The notes: generated by a model from the sequence alone, not told the origin. A DNA stretch of 64,000 nucleotides from Nocardiopsis xinjiangensis YIM 90004 (GCF_000341145.1 NZ_ANBE01000003.1:296998-360997), one strand, 5' to 3'. Positions 1 to 9,174 are shown, counted from the stretch's first letter. Made by a program: numbers and translations.

Positions 1-27
1 AACGAAGCGGGCCACGCCCGGTCGGGA

Positions 28-960
28 TCAGAACTCCAGACCCTCGGCGTCCTCGCCCATGGTGCGCTCCAGGAACTCCTGGTTGTCCTGCAGCCAGACG
101 CGAGCGCCCTCCTGCGGGTCGTCCTCGTGCTCGTCCAGGGTGAGGACCTCGAGCGAGGAGAGCTCGTCGTCGCTCATCTCCCAGTTCTCCATCCAGCCGG
201 TCAGGGCCGGGTATTCCTCGGAGAAACCGTCACGGCCCACGGAGTGAAGGGACTCGGTCTCACCCATGTGGCCCTCGGGGTCCTCGAGGTCCTTCAGGTC
301 GTGCTCGGCGTAGGCCGGGTGCGGACGCCACAGGGTGACCACGATCGGCTCCTCCTCGGAGATCGCCGAGGCCAGCTCGGCCTGCATCGCCGCACCGGAG
401 GAGGTGACCAGCTCGAAGTCCTCGTCCAGGCCGTAGCCCGGCATGGCCTCGTCCTCGGTCTGGGCGGTCAGACCGGCGCCCGGGTCGATACCGACGATGC
501 GGTTGTCGAGCTCGTCGGCGTGATCGGTCAGGTCACCGATCTCGTTGACGTCCTCCATGTACTCGGGGACCGTCAACGTCAGCACCGCGTTGTCGTACCA
601 GACGCCCAGGTCCTCGAGGTTCTCCCCGTAGTCGTTCCAGTACTCCTCGTGGGTCGTGGGAAGCCAGGTGTCGAGGAACAGGTCCACGTCGCCCTGGTCG
701 ATGGCCTGGAAAGCGGGGGCGACGTCCACCTCGGTGATGTTGACGTCGTAGCCCTTCTCCTCCAGGATCACCTCCCACATGGCGGTGGTAGCGATGGCTT
801 CCTCCCAGGCGATCAGCGCGATGTTGATCTCCTTGGAGTCCTCCTCGGCGCCATCGTTGTCGCCGGTCAGGTCCTGTCCATCACCGCCACACGCGGTGAG
901 CAGCAGAGCACCGCTCATACCGGCTGCGGCCAGCCCGGTCATTCGCTTACGGCTGTACAT
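28..960 (-). CDS. proX: Glycine betaine/proline ABC transporter substrate-binding lipoprotein
   Basis: This is the extracellular binding protein of an osmoprotectant importer. The 310-residue product starts with a basic N-terminus and a lipobox (LLTAC, lipidated Cys24), then an acidic Gly/Asp/Glu linker. The mature part has the OpuAC-type fold (NIALIAWEEAIATT near the start, LFLDTWLPTTH around residue 100). Substrate caging by aromatic residues is known for the family and Trp residues are present in the expected areas. It is the last gene of proV-proW-proX, 61 nt after proW. The very acidic mature sequence fits an exported protein of a salt-tolerant organism, which is an inference. Confidence 0.93.
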   Translation of the reverse strand: MYSRKRMTGLAAAGMSGALLLTACGGDGQDLTGDNDGAEEDSKEINIALIAWEEAIATTAMWEVILEEKGYDVNITEVDVAPAFQAIDQGDVDLFLDTWLPTTHEEYWNDYGENLEDLGVWYDNAVLTLTVPEYMEDVNEIGDLTDHADELDNRIVGIDPGAGLTAQTEDEAMPGYGLDEDFELVTSSGAAMQAELASAISEEEPIVVTLWRPHPAYAEHDLKDLEDPEGHMGETESLHSVGRDGFSEEYPALTGWMENWEMSDDELSSLEVLTLDEHEDDPQEGARVWLQDNQEFLERTMGEDAEGLEF

Positions 961-1021
961 GTGGGTTCCTTCCCTCGGGGAATTCTGTGATTGTGCGGGA
1001 TTGTGGCTTTGTGCGGCCGGG

Positions 1022-2245
1022 TCAGGCCGCGGACTTCGGTCCGTTCTTGGTGACGGCCACGGTCAGTCGGTCCAGGAAGATCGCCAGGATCACCACGGCG
1101 ATACCCGCCTCGAAACCCAGGGCCCCGTCGTTGCGGGTGATGCCCTGGTAGACGTCGCTGCCCAGACCGCCGGCGCCGACCATGCCGGCGATGACGACCA
1201 TGGACAGGCCGAGCATGATGACCTGGTTGACGCCGGCCATGATCGTCGGCAGGGCCAGCGGCAGCTGGATACCGGTGAGGATCTTGCGGCTGGAGGCACC
1301 GAAGGCCTCGCCCGCCTCGACCAGCTCCTTGTCGATCTGGCGGATGCCCAGTTCCGTGAGGCGCACACCGGGGGGCATCGCGAAGACGATGGTGGCGACG
1401 ACGCCGGGGACCGCGCCGATGGAGAAGAAGAAGATCGCGGGGATCAGGTAGACGAACGCCGGCAGGGTCTGCATGAGGTCCAGGACCGGCTTCACGATCT
1501 TGCTGGCCGTGTCGTTGTAGGCCGTCAGCACACCGATGGGGATCGCGATGACGACGGCGATGGCGCTGGCCACCAGGACCAGGCCCAGGGTGTCCATCGC
1601 GTTGTCCCACTGGCCCACCGAGGCGATCAGGGTCAGCGTCAGGACCGCGAACAGACCCATACGCCAGCCGGCCACCACCAGGGCGAGCAGGCTCAGCAGC
1701 AGGATCATCAGCAGCGACATGGGGTCGGTGACGACCATGGGCAGGACGAGCCAGCCCAGGAGGACCGCGGCCAACCAGCCGCCGGAGATCACTGCCGTGC
1801 GGATCCGGCTGCTCTTGTGCAGCGCGCCGAGGACCGTCACCGCGACCAGGAAGAGAAGCGAGATACAGAAGTACGCGTCGACGAGCCCGGCGTCGAACAG
1901 GTTGACCGCCCACAGGAACAGGAAGGGCGGCATGCCGTTGATGATGGTGTTCCCGAGCTCGATCTGCGCGTGCAGGATGTAGAGCACCGAGACGACGCCG
2001 ACGATGATCGCCAACGGCAACCGCTTGGCCGTGCGAACCAAGGGTGCGGCGATGAGCAACGCGGCGATGAAGGCCAGCTGGCCGGCGGCCGGCTCCATGA
2101 AGAAACCGGACAGTACTTCGACGGCCCATTTCACAAAAGCGCCGATGAGGTCGAAGACGAGGCCGAAGTTGGCCTTGAGCCACGCGTTGCCGGCTTCGAA
2201 CCAGTCACCGATCGGGATCTCGGGCGGGAAAGCGACCTGACTCAT
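1022..2245 (-). CDS. proW: Glycine betaine/proline ABC transporter permease
   Basis: This is the membrane component of the betaine importer, 407 residues, longer than E. coli ProW. Several hydrophobic segments precede and include the BPD_transp_1 region. The ABC-interaction EAA-like loop reads EAGEAFGASSRKI, about 100 residues from the C-terminus. Its ATG overlaps the stop of proV in an ATGA (2242-2245), so translation is probably coupled. The long N-terminal half, with extra membrane segments and a soluble stretch starting VAFPPEIPIGDWF, is typical of actinobacterial ProW. Specificity for betaine rather than proline or choline cannot be decided from sequence. Confidence 0.93.
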   Translation of the reverse strand: MSQVAFPPEIPIGDWFEAGNAWLKANFGLVFDLIGAFVKWAVEVLSGFFMEPAAGQLAFIAALLIAAPLVRTAKRLPLAIIVGVVSVLYILHAQIELGNTIINGMPPFLFLWAVNLFDAGLVDAYFCISLLFLVAVTVLGALHKSSRIRTAVISGGWLAAVLLGWLVLPMVVTDPMSLLMILLLSLLALVVAGWRMGLFAVLTLTLIASVGQWDNAMDTLGLVLVASAIAVVIAIPIGVLTAYNDTASKIVKPVLDLMQTLPAFVYLIPAIFFFSIGAVPGVVATIVFAMPPGVRLTELGIRQIDKELVEAGEAFGASSRKILTGIQLPLALPTIMAGVNQVIMLGLSMVVIAGMVGAGGLGSDVYQGITRNDGALGFEAGIAVVILAIFLDRLTVAVTKNGPKSAA

Positions 2246-3264
2246 CCCTGGTCCTCCTTCCCGGGTGCGAGGGCGGCAAGGACGGAACCACGGGACACCA
2301 TGCCCAGGGCCTCGCCCTCCTCGGACACGACACGGAGCTGGTCGGCCGTGCTCATGTCGTCGTACAGTTCTGCGATCGGGGTGGCGGCACCGACCTGGCG
2401 CGCGTCGGGGTCGACGGCCATGCCGGCGTCGATGGCCGAAGCGGCGGTCAGCACACGGGTACGGTCCACGTCCTCGATGAAGCGGGTCACGTACTCGTTG
2501 GCCGGCTCGTTCAGGATCTCCTCGGCCGTTCCGATCTGGGAGACACGACCGTCCTTCAGCACACAGATCCGGTCGCCGAGGCGCATGGCCTCGTTCAGGT
2601 CGTGCGTGATGAAGATGATCGTCTTACCCAGCTGCTTCTGCAGCTCCAGGAGCTGGGTCTGCATGTCCCGGCGGATCAGCGGGTCGAGGGCGCTGAAGGC
2701 CTCGTCCATGAGGATGATGTCGGTGTCGGCGGCGAGGGCGCGGGCCAGACCCACGCGCTGTTGCATACCGCCGGACAGCTGGTGCGGGAGCTTGTGCTCC
2801 CAGCCTTCCAGGCCGACCATCTCGAGGTTGCGCATCGCCCTGGCCTCGCGCTCCTCCTTGAGGACGCCGCGCAGTTCCAGGCCGTAGGCGGCGTTCTCCA
2901 GCACTGTGCGGTGCGGGAGCAGGGCGAAGTGCTGGAAGACCATGCTGATCTTCTCGCCCCGCAGGTTCAACAGGTGCTTCTTGCTCAGGGCGGTGATGTC
3001 GACGCCGTCGACCTCCACGGCGCCCGCGGTGGGCTCCAGGAGGCCGTTGAGCATGCGGATCAGGGTTGATTTGCCCGACCCGGACAGGCCCATGACGACG
3101 AAGGTCTCGCCGGGTTCGACCTCGAAGGACACGTCGATGACGGCTGCGGTCACGTCGAGGTCTGTGATGGTGTCACGGTGACTGCCGTCGGAGAGTCGCT
3201 CGACGGCGGACCTCGACTGCTTTCCGAACACCTTGTACAAGTTGTCTGCGCGTACTGCTGGCAC
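2242..3264 (-). CDS. proV: Glycine betaine/proline ABC transporter ATP-binding protein
   Basis: This is the cytoplasmic ATPase that powers betaine uptake. Walker A is GLSGSGKST, the signature motif is LSGGMQQR, and Walker B is followed by DEAFSALDPL. The C-terminal part after about residue 265 fits the CBS-type osmosensory tail found in ProV/OpuAA proteins. I chose the GTG at 3262-3264 because GAGGAG lies just upstream and the product then starts VPAVRADNLYKVFG, as family members do. A GTG twelve codons upstream (3300) is possible. It is the first gene of the three-gene operon. The AT-richer 400-bp region upstream probably holds its promoter. Confidence 0.92.
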   Translation of the reverse strand: MPAVRADNLYKVFGKQSRSAVERLSDGSHRDTITDLDVTAAVIDVSFEVEPGETFVVMGLSGSGKSTLIRMLNGLLEPTAGAVEVDGVDITALSKKHLLNLRGEKISMVFQHFALLPHRTVLENAAYGLELRGVLKEEREARAMRNLEMVGLEGWEHKLPHQLSGGMQQRVGLARALAADTDIILMDEAFSALDPLIRRDMQTQLLELQKQLGKTIIFITHDLNEAMRLGDRICVLKDGRVSQIGTAEEILNEPANEYVTRFIEDVDRTRVLTAASAIDAGMAVDPDARQVGAATPIAELYDDMSTADQLRVVSEEGEALGMVSRGSVLAALAPGKEDQG

Positions 3265-3671
3265 GGTCTCCTCTATGGGGCTGTCCCGACCGCGAGGCAC
3301 GCACGGAGCCTGGAGGCACTCCCCACGTTCGACCCGCGGATACCGAGGGCAGCAGGCCCACGCAGAGCCCCCTGTGCACGCCAGTCAAGGCGGGGCCCGC
3401 TACCCGGTTCACGTCGGATCGTCACCTTACCGAGTTGCGAACGCACAGTTCAGGCGATATGTCACCAGGAAATAACATGTTTAATTTACATAAAAGCCAT
3501 ATACCGACCTACAACCGTGGTTGTGGATCCCACAAGGAGCCCTATTGTGATTTACGCCACTCATGGTTTTACGGTGACATGAGTAACGATCACGCATAGA
3601 GGGGACAGGGGCACGGTATGTGTTGACATATGACCGTACCGTAAACCTGAGGAACCGTGAAGGCCCGCTGA
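3265..3671. other. AT-richer intergenic region between proV and dcd
   Basis: No gene is supported here. The stretch from about 3420 to 3660 is clearly AT-richer than its surroundings. It separates proV (reading left) from the 3' end of dcd, so it most likely contains the promoter of the betaine operon. It holds a perfect 7-bp inverted repeat at 3560-3585 and an imperfect one, ACGGT...ACCGT, near 3614-3640 around TTGACATATG. Confidence 0.5.
3560..3585. promoter_or_regulatory. Inverted repeat upstream of proVWX
   Basis: ACTCATG and CATGAGT are separated by 12 nt. The position upstream of an osmolyte importer suggests an operator, but no regulator can be named and no promoter hexamers are convincing. 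Confidence 0.3.
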
Positions 3672-4259
3672 TCAATCTTCGGGTTCGATACGGGTCCGGA
3701 TAAAGTTCTGGTGTGCGCGCGAGGGCGTGGGCCCCCGTTGCCCTTGGTAACGAGACCCGTAGACCGCCGATCCGTAGGGGTACTCGGCCGACGACGACAG
3801 CTGGAACATGCACAACTGTCCGATCTTCATGCCCGGGTAGAGCTTGATCGGCAGCGTCGCCACGTTCGACAGCTCCAGCGTCACGTGGCCGGAGAAACCG
3901 GGGTCGATGAAACCGGCCGTGGAGTGCGTCAGCAGGCCCAGGCGCCCGAGGGAACTCTTGCCCTCCAAACGGCTGGCGATGTCGTCGGGCAACGACACCA
4001 TCTCGTAGGTCGAAGCCAGCACGAACTCGCCCGGGTGGAGGATGAACGCCTCCTTCCCGTCCGTCTCCACCAACCGCGTCAGGTCCGGCTGTTCGGCCGC
4101 CGGGTCGATGTGGGGATACTTGTGGTTCTCGAAGACCCGGAAGAAGCGGTCCAGCCGGACGTCGATGCTGGAGGGTTGGACGAGGCCGGGGTCGAAGGGG
4201 TCGAGCTTGACCCGGCCGGAATCGATTTCGGACCTGAGATCACGATCGGAGAGGAGCAC
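3672..4259 (-). CDS. dcd: dCTP deaminase
   Basis: Converts dCTP to dUTP (or directly to dUMP in bifunctional enzymes such as the M. tuberculosis Dcd:Dut) in the thymidylate pathway. The 195-residue product begins [12 protein letters not shown] and has the conserved block from [10 protein letters not shown] through [12 protein letters not shown] to LELSN, containing the catalytic Glu and phosphate-binding Ser/Arg residues. Length and motifs are standard for the family. The start is GTG at 4257-4259. It stands alone and reads toward the proV promoter region. The sequence does not tell whether this copy is bifunctional. Confidence 0.96.
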   Translation of the reverse strand: MLLSDRDLRSEIDSGRVKLDPFDPGLVQPSSIDVRLDRFFRVFENHKYPHIDPAAEQPDLTRLVETDGKEAFILHPGEFVLASTYEMVSLPDDIASRLEGKSSLGRLGLLTHSTAGFIDPGFSGHVTLELSNVATLPIKLYPGMKIGQLCMFQLSSSAEYPYGSAVYGSRYQGQRGPTPSRAHQNFIRTRIEPED

Positions 4260-4480
4260 GCTCCGAATTTACCGCCTGCGCCGACACCCTGGACGACCTC
4301 GGGCGATGACCCGCCTGCCGCACCCGCATCCGGACGGGAGCCCGGCCGCGCGTGGGCGGGCCCGTGCGGCTCGACCGGGTCCCACACGACTCGGCCGGCG
4401 AACCGAGTTGCCGTGAGGGCCCGAACGTGGGCTAGAATGGGCTCCGTTGCCGACCGGGGCCACGCTCCCGGCACGACGAC

Positions 4481-4554
4481 GCGGATGTAGTTCAATGGCA
4501 GAACTTCAGCTTCCCAAGCTGATAACGCGGGTTCGATCCCCGTCATCCGCTCCA
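4481..4554 (+). tRNA. tRNA-Gly (anticodon CCC)
   Basis: A full cloverleaf can be drawn. The acceptor stem GCGGATG (4481-4487) pairs with CATCCGC (4544-4550), the discriminator is T4551, and an encoded CCA follows. The anticodon stem TCAGC/GCTGA encloses the loop TTCCCAA, giving anticodon CCC. The T-arm GCGGG-TTCGATC-CCCGT is standard. The 3' half from 4509 onward is the left copy of the attachment repeat of an integrated element, so everything downstream of about 4580 belongs to that element. The tRNA itself stays intact because the repeat restores its 3' end. Confidence 0.95.
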
Positions 4555-4580
4555 GACACGCAAGAGGCCAGGTCGTTCGA
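4509..4580 (+). repeat. Left attachment site copy (72-bp direct repeat)
   Basis: It is identical over 72 bp to 15482-15553. It spans the tRNA-Gly anticodon loop, T-arm, acceptor end and CCA, plus 26 bp downstream. The flanking bases differ from the other copy on both sides (A versus G on the left, G versus C on the right), which fixes the limits of the repeat. Confidence 0.96.
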
Positions 4581-4600
4581 GGTTCTTCGAACACCTGGCC
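4566..4600 (+). terminator. Element-supplied terminator for tRNA-Gly
   Basis: GGCCAGGT (4566-4573) pairs with ACCTGGCC (4593-4600). An inner GTTCGA/TCGAAC stem lies between, with one bulged base, and GTTTGTGTTT follows. The left arm is part of the att repeat; the loop and right arm belong to the element. It replaces the ancestral terminator, now stranded at 15539-15565. Confidence 0.7.
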
Positions 4601-4630
4601 GTTTGTGTTTCCGGGACCGTTCGCCGGACG

Positions 4631-4652
4631 CCGTGCCACGCACGTGCCACAC
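4631..4652 (+). promoter_or_regulatory. Putative left arm-type integrase site
   Basis: Two GTGCCAC heptamers 11 bp apart lie 50 bp inside the left att repeat. A 22-bp sequence with a single mismatch occurs in the same orientation inside the right end at 15361-15382. In the excised circle the two would flank the core site, as arm-type sites of tyrosine integrases do. Binding is inferred, not shown. Confidence 0.6.
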
Positions 4653-4671
4653 AGGCGAACGCGAGTGAGCC

Positions 4672-5823
4672 TCAGGGGCGGTCGTCCATGGGCCTTGGAT
4701 CATCCAGCCCGTTCGCCCCGTTGCGGTTGAGTTCCTCGGTGACCCTCTCCCCCAGCCGGTCCGCGATCTCGCGTTCACGTTCGTCACGCGCGTGGAGGTA
4801 GACCATCGCCGCCCGGGTGCTGGAGTGGCCCATCCGCCGCATCAGCTCACGCACGGACGCTCCGGCTTCGGCTGCGTAGGTGTTGCCGGTGTGCCGGAGG
4901 TCGTGGAGGTGGACGTCCTCCAGTCCCACGGTCGAGCAGGCGTCCGCCCAGTACTTCGAGAAGTTGCCGCGTCGGAGCTGATTGCCGCGCACGCCGACGA
5001 AGACGAACCCGTTCGGCCCCGGAGCCGCGTACTCGTCCAGGTGCCGGCGTAGGTCCGGGATGATCAGTTCGGGCAGGGATACGGTTCGGTGCCCCGCCTT
5101 GGACTTGGGGGCACCCTTGTACAGCCCGCCCACGTCAGAGACGGTTTCCCGTACGCGAACCGTCCGCGCTTCCAGGTCGAGGTGTCGGCGACGCAGACCC
5201 GCGAGTTCGCCCCATCGCAGACTGCCGAACGTCGCGAGCAGCACCAGCGCCCGGTAACGGGGTTTGAACGCATCGGCCAGCTCGAAGACCTCGGCCACCG
5301 ACAGCACCGGGCGTTCCTCGGTGTCTTCCAGTCCCGCACCGTCGATCTGGCAGGGGTTCTCACGGATCAGCCGATCCTTGACAGCGGTGTTCAGCACCGC
5401 CCGCATGAGCCGGTAAGCCTTGGGGATTTGAGCGCGGCCGTTCTTCCGCCGAAGGCGGGAGGAGCGCCACCGGCGGATGTCAGCCTCCTTGATCTCGCTG
5501 AGGAGCACGTTGCCGAACGTCGGTTCCAGGTGGAGACGCAGCAGGTCCTCATAGGTGCGTCGTGTCTTACGCGTCAGATCCCGGTGTTCGATCCACTCGG
5601 CCGCGTACTCACCGAAGGGCACAGCACCGGCTTCGGGATCGAACCAGTCTCCTTGGGCGATCTCGGCCTCTTTGAGCGTGAGCCAGCGCTGCGCGGCCTT
5701 CTTGGTCGCGAACGTGGTCGGCGCCGGTCGCATACGTCCGTCCGGACTCCGGTAGCGGACCTGGAAGCGCCCCGAGCTCAGGGACCGGATGTTACCGAAC
5801 GCCCTCTTCTTCTCGCGAGCCAT
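4672..5823 (-). CDS. int: Tyrosine site-specific integrase of the AICE
   Basis: Catalyses integration and excision between attP and the tRNA-Gly att site. The 383-residue protein has an N-terminal arm-binding/AP2-like region (FQVRYRSPDGR, around 15-60), a SAM-like core-binding domain (about 65-165) and a C-terminal catalytic domain. The catalytic set is visible: Arg in SLRWGEL, HDLRHTG (His and Arg), GHSS (His) and the nucleophile Tyr in YLHA. Its stop lies about 90 bp from the left att repeat, the usual place. Its ATG overlaps the stop of rep by one base, leaving no space for the excisionase gene that sits there in pSAM2. Confidence 0.95.
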   Translation of the reverse strand: MAREKKRAFGNIRSLSSGRFQVRYRSPDGRMRPAPTTFATKKAAQRWLTLKEAEIAQGDWFDPEAGAVPFGEYAAEWIEHRDLTRKTRRTYEDLLRLHLEPTFGNVLLSEIKEADIRRWRSSRLRRKNGRAQIPKAYRLMRAVLNTAVKDRLIRENPCQIDGAGLEDTEERPVLSVAEVFELADAFKPRYRALVLLATFGSLRWGELAGLRRRHLDLEARTVRVRETVSDVGGLYKGAPKSKAGHRTVSLPELIIPDLRRHLDEYAAPGPNGFVFVGVRGNQLRRGNFSKYWADACSTVGLEDVHLHDLRHTGNTYAAEAGASVRELMRRMGHSSTRAAMVYLHARDEREREIADRLGERVTEELNRNGANGLDDPRPMDDRP

Positions 5824-7517
5824 CAGGCAGCCCTTTCCGTTGCCGAGGGGGCGGGGGTACGTGCGGCATCGAGTTGGGCACGGCGTTTGAGCGCTTCGCC
5901 GACGGCCCGGAGTAGGCGGTGTTCTCGGGGCGCCACGTCCGGATCGGTGGGAAGTGCCAGCTCCCAGGCGTAGTCACCGGAGTTGACCGAGGTCAGGACC
6001 GGGGGCCGTGTGTTGTGCTCGTCCCCCGGTTCCTCGTTCGCTGGATCGCTATTAACGCCGTTAATCCCGAGAGCTTCCAGAACCCAGGTGAGGCGGTCTG
6101 CCTTGTGGTCGGCCAGCGTCTTACCGGACCACTTGCGCGAGACCAAGACGCGACGTCCGGCGTAGCCCAGGTGTTCGCGACGGTGAGCCTTGGATCGGCA
6201 GAACCCGGGACGCAGGCCCGGCTTGGGATCCTGGGGTTGGACGCCGTAGCGCAACCAGCTCGAGCACCGAGGCGAGCAGGGTTCGAACCGCAGGGTTTCC
6301 ATCAGACGGTCCACGTGCTGTTCCTGGCGGGTGGTCTCGACCGTGTGGCAGTCGGCGATGTCCTTGGTCAGGTACTTGGCGAGATAGCGCACACATCGCT
6401 GAGCGTCCTCCGAGCCCGCCACGACACCCTTGGCGTCCACCTGCTTGCCGAACCGCACGACATGGTGGGGTTCCGCACCGGGGTCGGCGTCCAACTCGTC
6501 CAGCGCTTCATCCCAGGTGGGCAACGCTTCCCCCGTGGCGGGGTCGAGGTAGGTGTCCTTCTCTTCGTCCCAGGCCGGGAGATGGTCGCCCTCGTAGACC
6601 ACCGTGTCGGCATGCGGCCACCACACCTGGTGGTAGGTCGCGGCGGCGATCTGCCGGAGTTCGGCACGGGGCAGGGTGCCTCGTGTAGCCATGTGCAGGT
6701 GCGGAGCCAACCGCCGTTGCGGTTCGACGGAGGCGAAGTACTGCACGTCGAACCCGGCGACCCGGCGCAGGTTCTGCACGAATCGGTCGATGAGCTTGGA
6801 GAAATGCAGGGTGTCCCGAGCAGCCTGCCGATAGTCGTAGGTGGACGGATTCACCGGAGTCCCGTCAGAACGCACCCGCCCGTAGGAGTCGAGCGTGAGC
6901 GTCAGGAACAGGGAGGGACGGAACACCTTCCCCGAATCCGGATCGGTGAACGCCCGCCCGACCGTCTTCCTCGTCATGGGCCGCTTGGGCAGGTCGGGAA
7001 CGTCTTGACGCCGCTTGGTCGAGCGCACCCGACGCGAGCCCGAGTCCGGGGAAGCGGAGCGGGTGACCGAGCCGCGCAGCCCGGAGGCGGTGATTTCCTC
7101 GTCCAGGTCCGCGATCGCGGCATCCAGAGCAGTGAGCTGTTCGGGATCGCAACCACTGGCGGCGAGCTTCTCCCGTTCAGCGGTGACCACAGCGCGCTGT
7201 TCCACCCAGTCCTGTTGCTGCTCTGTCGGAGGGTCGGGTTCCATGACTGGTTCCGAGGCCAGGTGCCAGCCTTCCGCGCACTGAGTGCGCCGTAGCGACC
7301 GTTTTCTTTTCGCACAGGACGGACAGCGCGATTCGAGGGTCGAGCCACAGGGGACGTCGATGATCTCCGTTTCGCCCGTGCCCATGGCGGTACGCCGGAG
7401 AGAGACCGGCCTGACGCACACCCCGTGGTCAGCGGCGACCTGTTCGGCCACCTCACGCGCGAGGGGTTGGGCGAGCCGCTCGGACCGGGTGCTCTTGCCG
7501 GTAGGCGTGGGCATCAC
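5823..7517 (-). CDS. RepSA-like replication initiator
   Basis: This rolling-circle-type initiator replicates the excised element. The product has 564 residues. An N-terminal zinc-ribbon-like CPSCAKRKR is followed by a variable charged region, then the three HUH-type motifs: FLTLTLDSYGRV (motif 1), PHLHMATRG with the HxH metal site (motif 2), and RYLAKYLTKDI with the likely nicking Tyr (motif 3). Its start overlaps the stop of the translocase gene in an ATGA and its stop overlaps the int start, so tra-rep-int is a coupled operon. Homology to pSAM2 RepSA is by motif and gene order. The double-strand origin was not located. Confidence 0.9.
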   Translation of the reverse strand: MMPTPTGKSTRSERLAQPLAREVAEQVAADHGVCVRPVSLRRTAMGTGETEIIDVPCGSTLESRCPSCAKRKRSLRRTQCAEGWHLASEPVMEPDPPTEQQQDWVEQRAVVTAEREKLAASGCDPEQLTALDAAIADLDEEITASGLRGSVTRSASPDSGSRRVRSTKRRQDVPDLPKRPMTRKTVGRAFTDPDSGKVFRPSLFLTLTLDSYGRVRSDGTPVNPSTYDYRQAARDTLHFSKLIDRFVQNLRRVAGFDVQYFASVEPQRRLAPHLHMATRGTLPRAELRQIAAATYHQVWWPHADTVVYEGDHLPAWDEEKDTYLDPATGEALPTWDEALDELDADPGAEPHHVVRFGKQVDAKGVVAGSEDAQRCVRYLAKYLTKDIADCHTVETTRQEQHVDRLMETLRFEPCSPRCSSWLRYGVQPQDPKPGLRPGFCRSKAHRREHLGYAGRRVLVSRKWSGKTLADHKADRLTWVLEALGINGVNSDPANEEPGDEHNTRPPVLTSVNSGDYAWELALPTDPDVAPREHRLLRAVGEALKRRAQLDAARTPAPSATERAA

Positions 7518-8914
7518 GCACCCCCGTTCGCCATGGCCGTGATGTCGTCATCCGAGACGAACGCGGCCCGTACCCGGACCGGAGACGGGGAGGTCTCCAG
7601 TCGCACGTATGCCATCCCGGGGAGGGTGGGGTCGATCAGGTGTGCCTCAGCCCCGCGTTCGCGCGCACCTTCACCGAGGACCATGTCGACCTGCGATGCC
7701 TCGTCCAGTCGCAGGGCGATCTTGTCCGGGAAGAGGTTGCGCAGGTTCATGACCTCCTTGCGCGGGTCCTGCAACGCCGCGAGCACGCAGAAGCCGACCG
7801 AACGTCCCTGGGAGGTCAGAGTGGCGATCGCGTTCTCCGCCCGCTTACGGATGTCCCGGTCGGGGTGGTAGGCGGTCAGGAACGCGACCTCGTCCAGGGC
7901 CACGACCACGAACGGGTCATCCTTCGTCGGCGTGTGCGAGCGCTGCTTACCGGCGTAGCGTTCGGATCGTTCCTGCATCCGGGCCACAGCGCGTTCGAGC
8001 AGCGCCACCGCGGATTCCCCGTCGTCGGCGTAGCGGGCGAACAGAGAACGTCCGTAGGCCAGTTCCATGCGCTTGGGGTCGATGCCCCACACCTCGGCGG
8101 TTCCGTCCGAGATCGCGGGGAGCATCGCACGCACGGCCGACCAGACAACAGAGCCCTTCCCGGCCCCGGTCACTCCGACGATGAGTACGTGCGTGCCGTG
8201 CAGGCGCAGTTTCCATGCGGTGCCGTCCTCGCGCTTGCCGACCGGGAGCGCGGCCAGGTCCGAGGTCTGCGGGACCGGCAGGGCACCGAGGGGTTCGGCG
8301 AGGGTGTCGTGTCGGGGGAACTCCAAGGTGATGTCACGAGGACCGTTGGTCACCACACGGCAAGAAGGAGCGGCGAAGCCGTGCGCCAACTCGACCACCC
8401 GGTGTTCGAAGTCGGTCGGGGAGGTACCGGCGACGAGCGAGACCCGCACGTAGTCAGCCCGGTCGTTGCAGGTGACTCTTCGGATGCGCGGGAGGTAGCG
8501 CCGTTCCTGGTAGGACTCGGCCAGTCCGGAGATGACGAGCACGGGTTGCCAGTGCCGGTGGTAGACGCTCAGGTGGCGCCACCAGGCCAGCAGGCGCAAG
8601 GTCACGCAGTAACTGAAGGATTCTGGCCAACGCCGCCACCACACGAAGGCCGCCGTCGACAAGCCACCGGCGAAAGTGAGCAGCCCCGGCCAGGACCAGT
8701 GCCACCACACCCCAGTGCAGGCCACCGCCGAAGCGACCATGACGGGGAACCGGAACGGAAGCATCACCACCAACCTCACGAGGCGGTAGATCCAAGAGCC
8801 GAGCACGACGATGCCGGGTGTCTCCACGATCGGGGTCGTCCAGCGCACCCCGTGGGCCGGGGTCGGCAAGGTCGGCGAGGACTGGGCAGCCCCGACCTTG
8901 GGTTGGTTCATCAT
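7514..8914 (-). CDS. FtsK/SpoIIIE-type conjugal DNA translocase (TraSA-like)
   Basis: Moves double-stranded element DNA between hyphae, as TraSA/TraB do in Streptomyces. The 466-residue product has two membrane segments near residues 30-90, a linker, then a translocase motor with Walker A GVTGAGKGS and Walker B FVVVALDEVAFLT. A tail of about 50 residues containing RLETSPSPVRVRAAFVSDDD ends the protein. It lies between a small unknown gene and rep, overlapping both. The clt/TRS repeats that such proteins recognise were looked for but not identified. Confidence 0.9.
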   Translation of the reverse strand: MMNQPKVGAAQSSPTLPTPAHGVRWTTPIVETPGIVVLGSWIYRLVRLVVMLPFRFPVMVASAVACTGVWWHWSWPGLLTFAGGLSTAAFVWWRRWPESFSYCVTLRLLAWWRHLSVYHRHWQPVLVISGLAESYQERRYLPRIRRVTCNDRADYVRVSLVAGTSPTDFEHRVVELAHGFAAPSCRVVTNGPRDITLEFPRHDTLAEPLGALPVPQTSDLAALPVGKREDGTAWKLRLHGTHVLIVGVTGAGKGSVVWSAVRAMLPAISDGTAEVWGIDPKRMELAYGRSLFARYADDGESAVALLERAVARMQERSERYAGKQRSHTPTKDDPFVVVALDEVAFLTAYHPDRDIRKRAENAIATLTSQGRSVGFCVLAALQDPRKEVMNLRNLFPDKIALRLDEASQVDMVLGEGARERGAEAHLIDPTLPGMAYVRLETSPSPVRVRAAFVSDDDITAMANGGA

Positions 8915-9174
8915 CAGTACTCACCCCCGTTCCGAAACCCGTTGTCGGCGATCTCCGCCCACAAGAACTCGGAGTCGGCCTTTGCACGCGCAGCGAACCG
9001 GGAGGCGCCGGCGTCACCCTCGCGCTCAGCGATGGCGGCGAACACGCGGGACTTGAACTCGAAGAACTCGGCCCGCTGCTGGGATGTCGAGCGGGGCTTG
9101 TCGTACTCGGCCAGGAACGCCCGAACCAGCTCGGGGCCGGTCAGGGCGGACAGGTCAGAGGGGTTGTCGGTCAT
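8914..9174 (-). CDS. Small hypothetical protein of the transfer operon
   Basis: An 86-residue, charged, probably helical and cytoplasmic protein (LTGPELVRAFLAEYDKP, then QQRAEFFEFKSRVFAAI). No membrane segment, zinc motif or HTH is evident. It is co-oriented between pra and the translocase gene, and its stop overlaps the translocase start, so it belongs to the same operon. Small proteins at this place are common in AICEs, but I know of no function. It does not look like an excisionase, as it lacks a winged-helix pattern. Confidence 0.7.
   Translation of the reverse strand: MTDNPSDLSALTGPELVRAFLAEYDKPRSTSQQRAEFFEFKSRVFAAIAEREGDAGASRFAARAKADSEFLWAEIADNGFRNGGEY

Noticed and set aside
779-2887. 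A 702-codon open frame on the plus strand
   Set aside because: It lies antisense to proW and proV, has a composition typical of shadow frames (Arg, Gln, His, Asp-rich), and no family resemblance.
8914-9174. Excisionase candidate
   Set aside because: The 86-residue protein lacks the winged-helix/MerR-like pattern of Xis and lies away from int.
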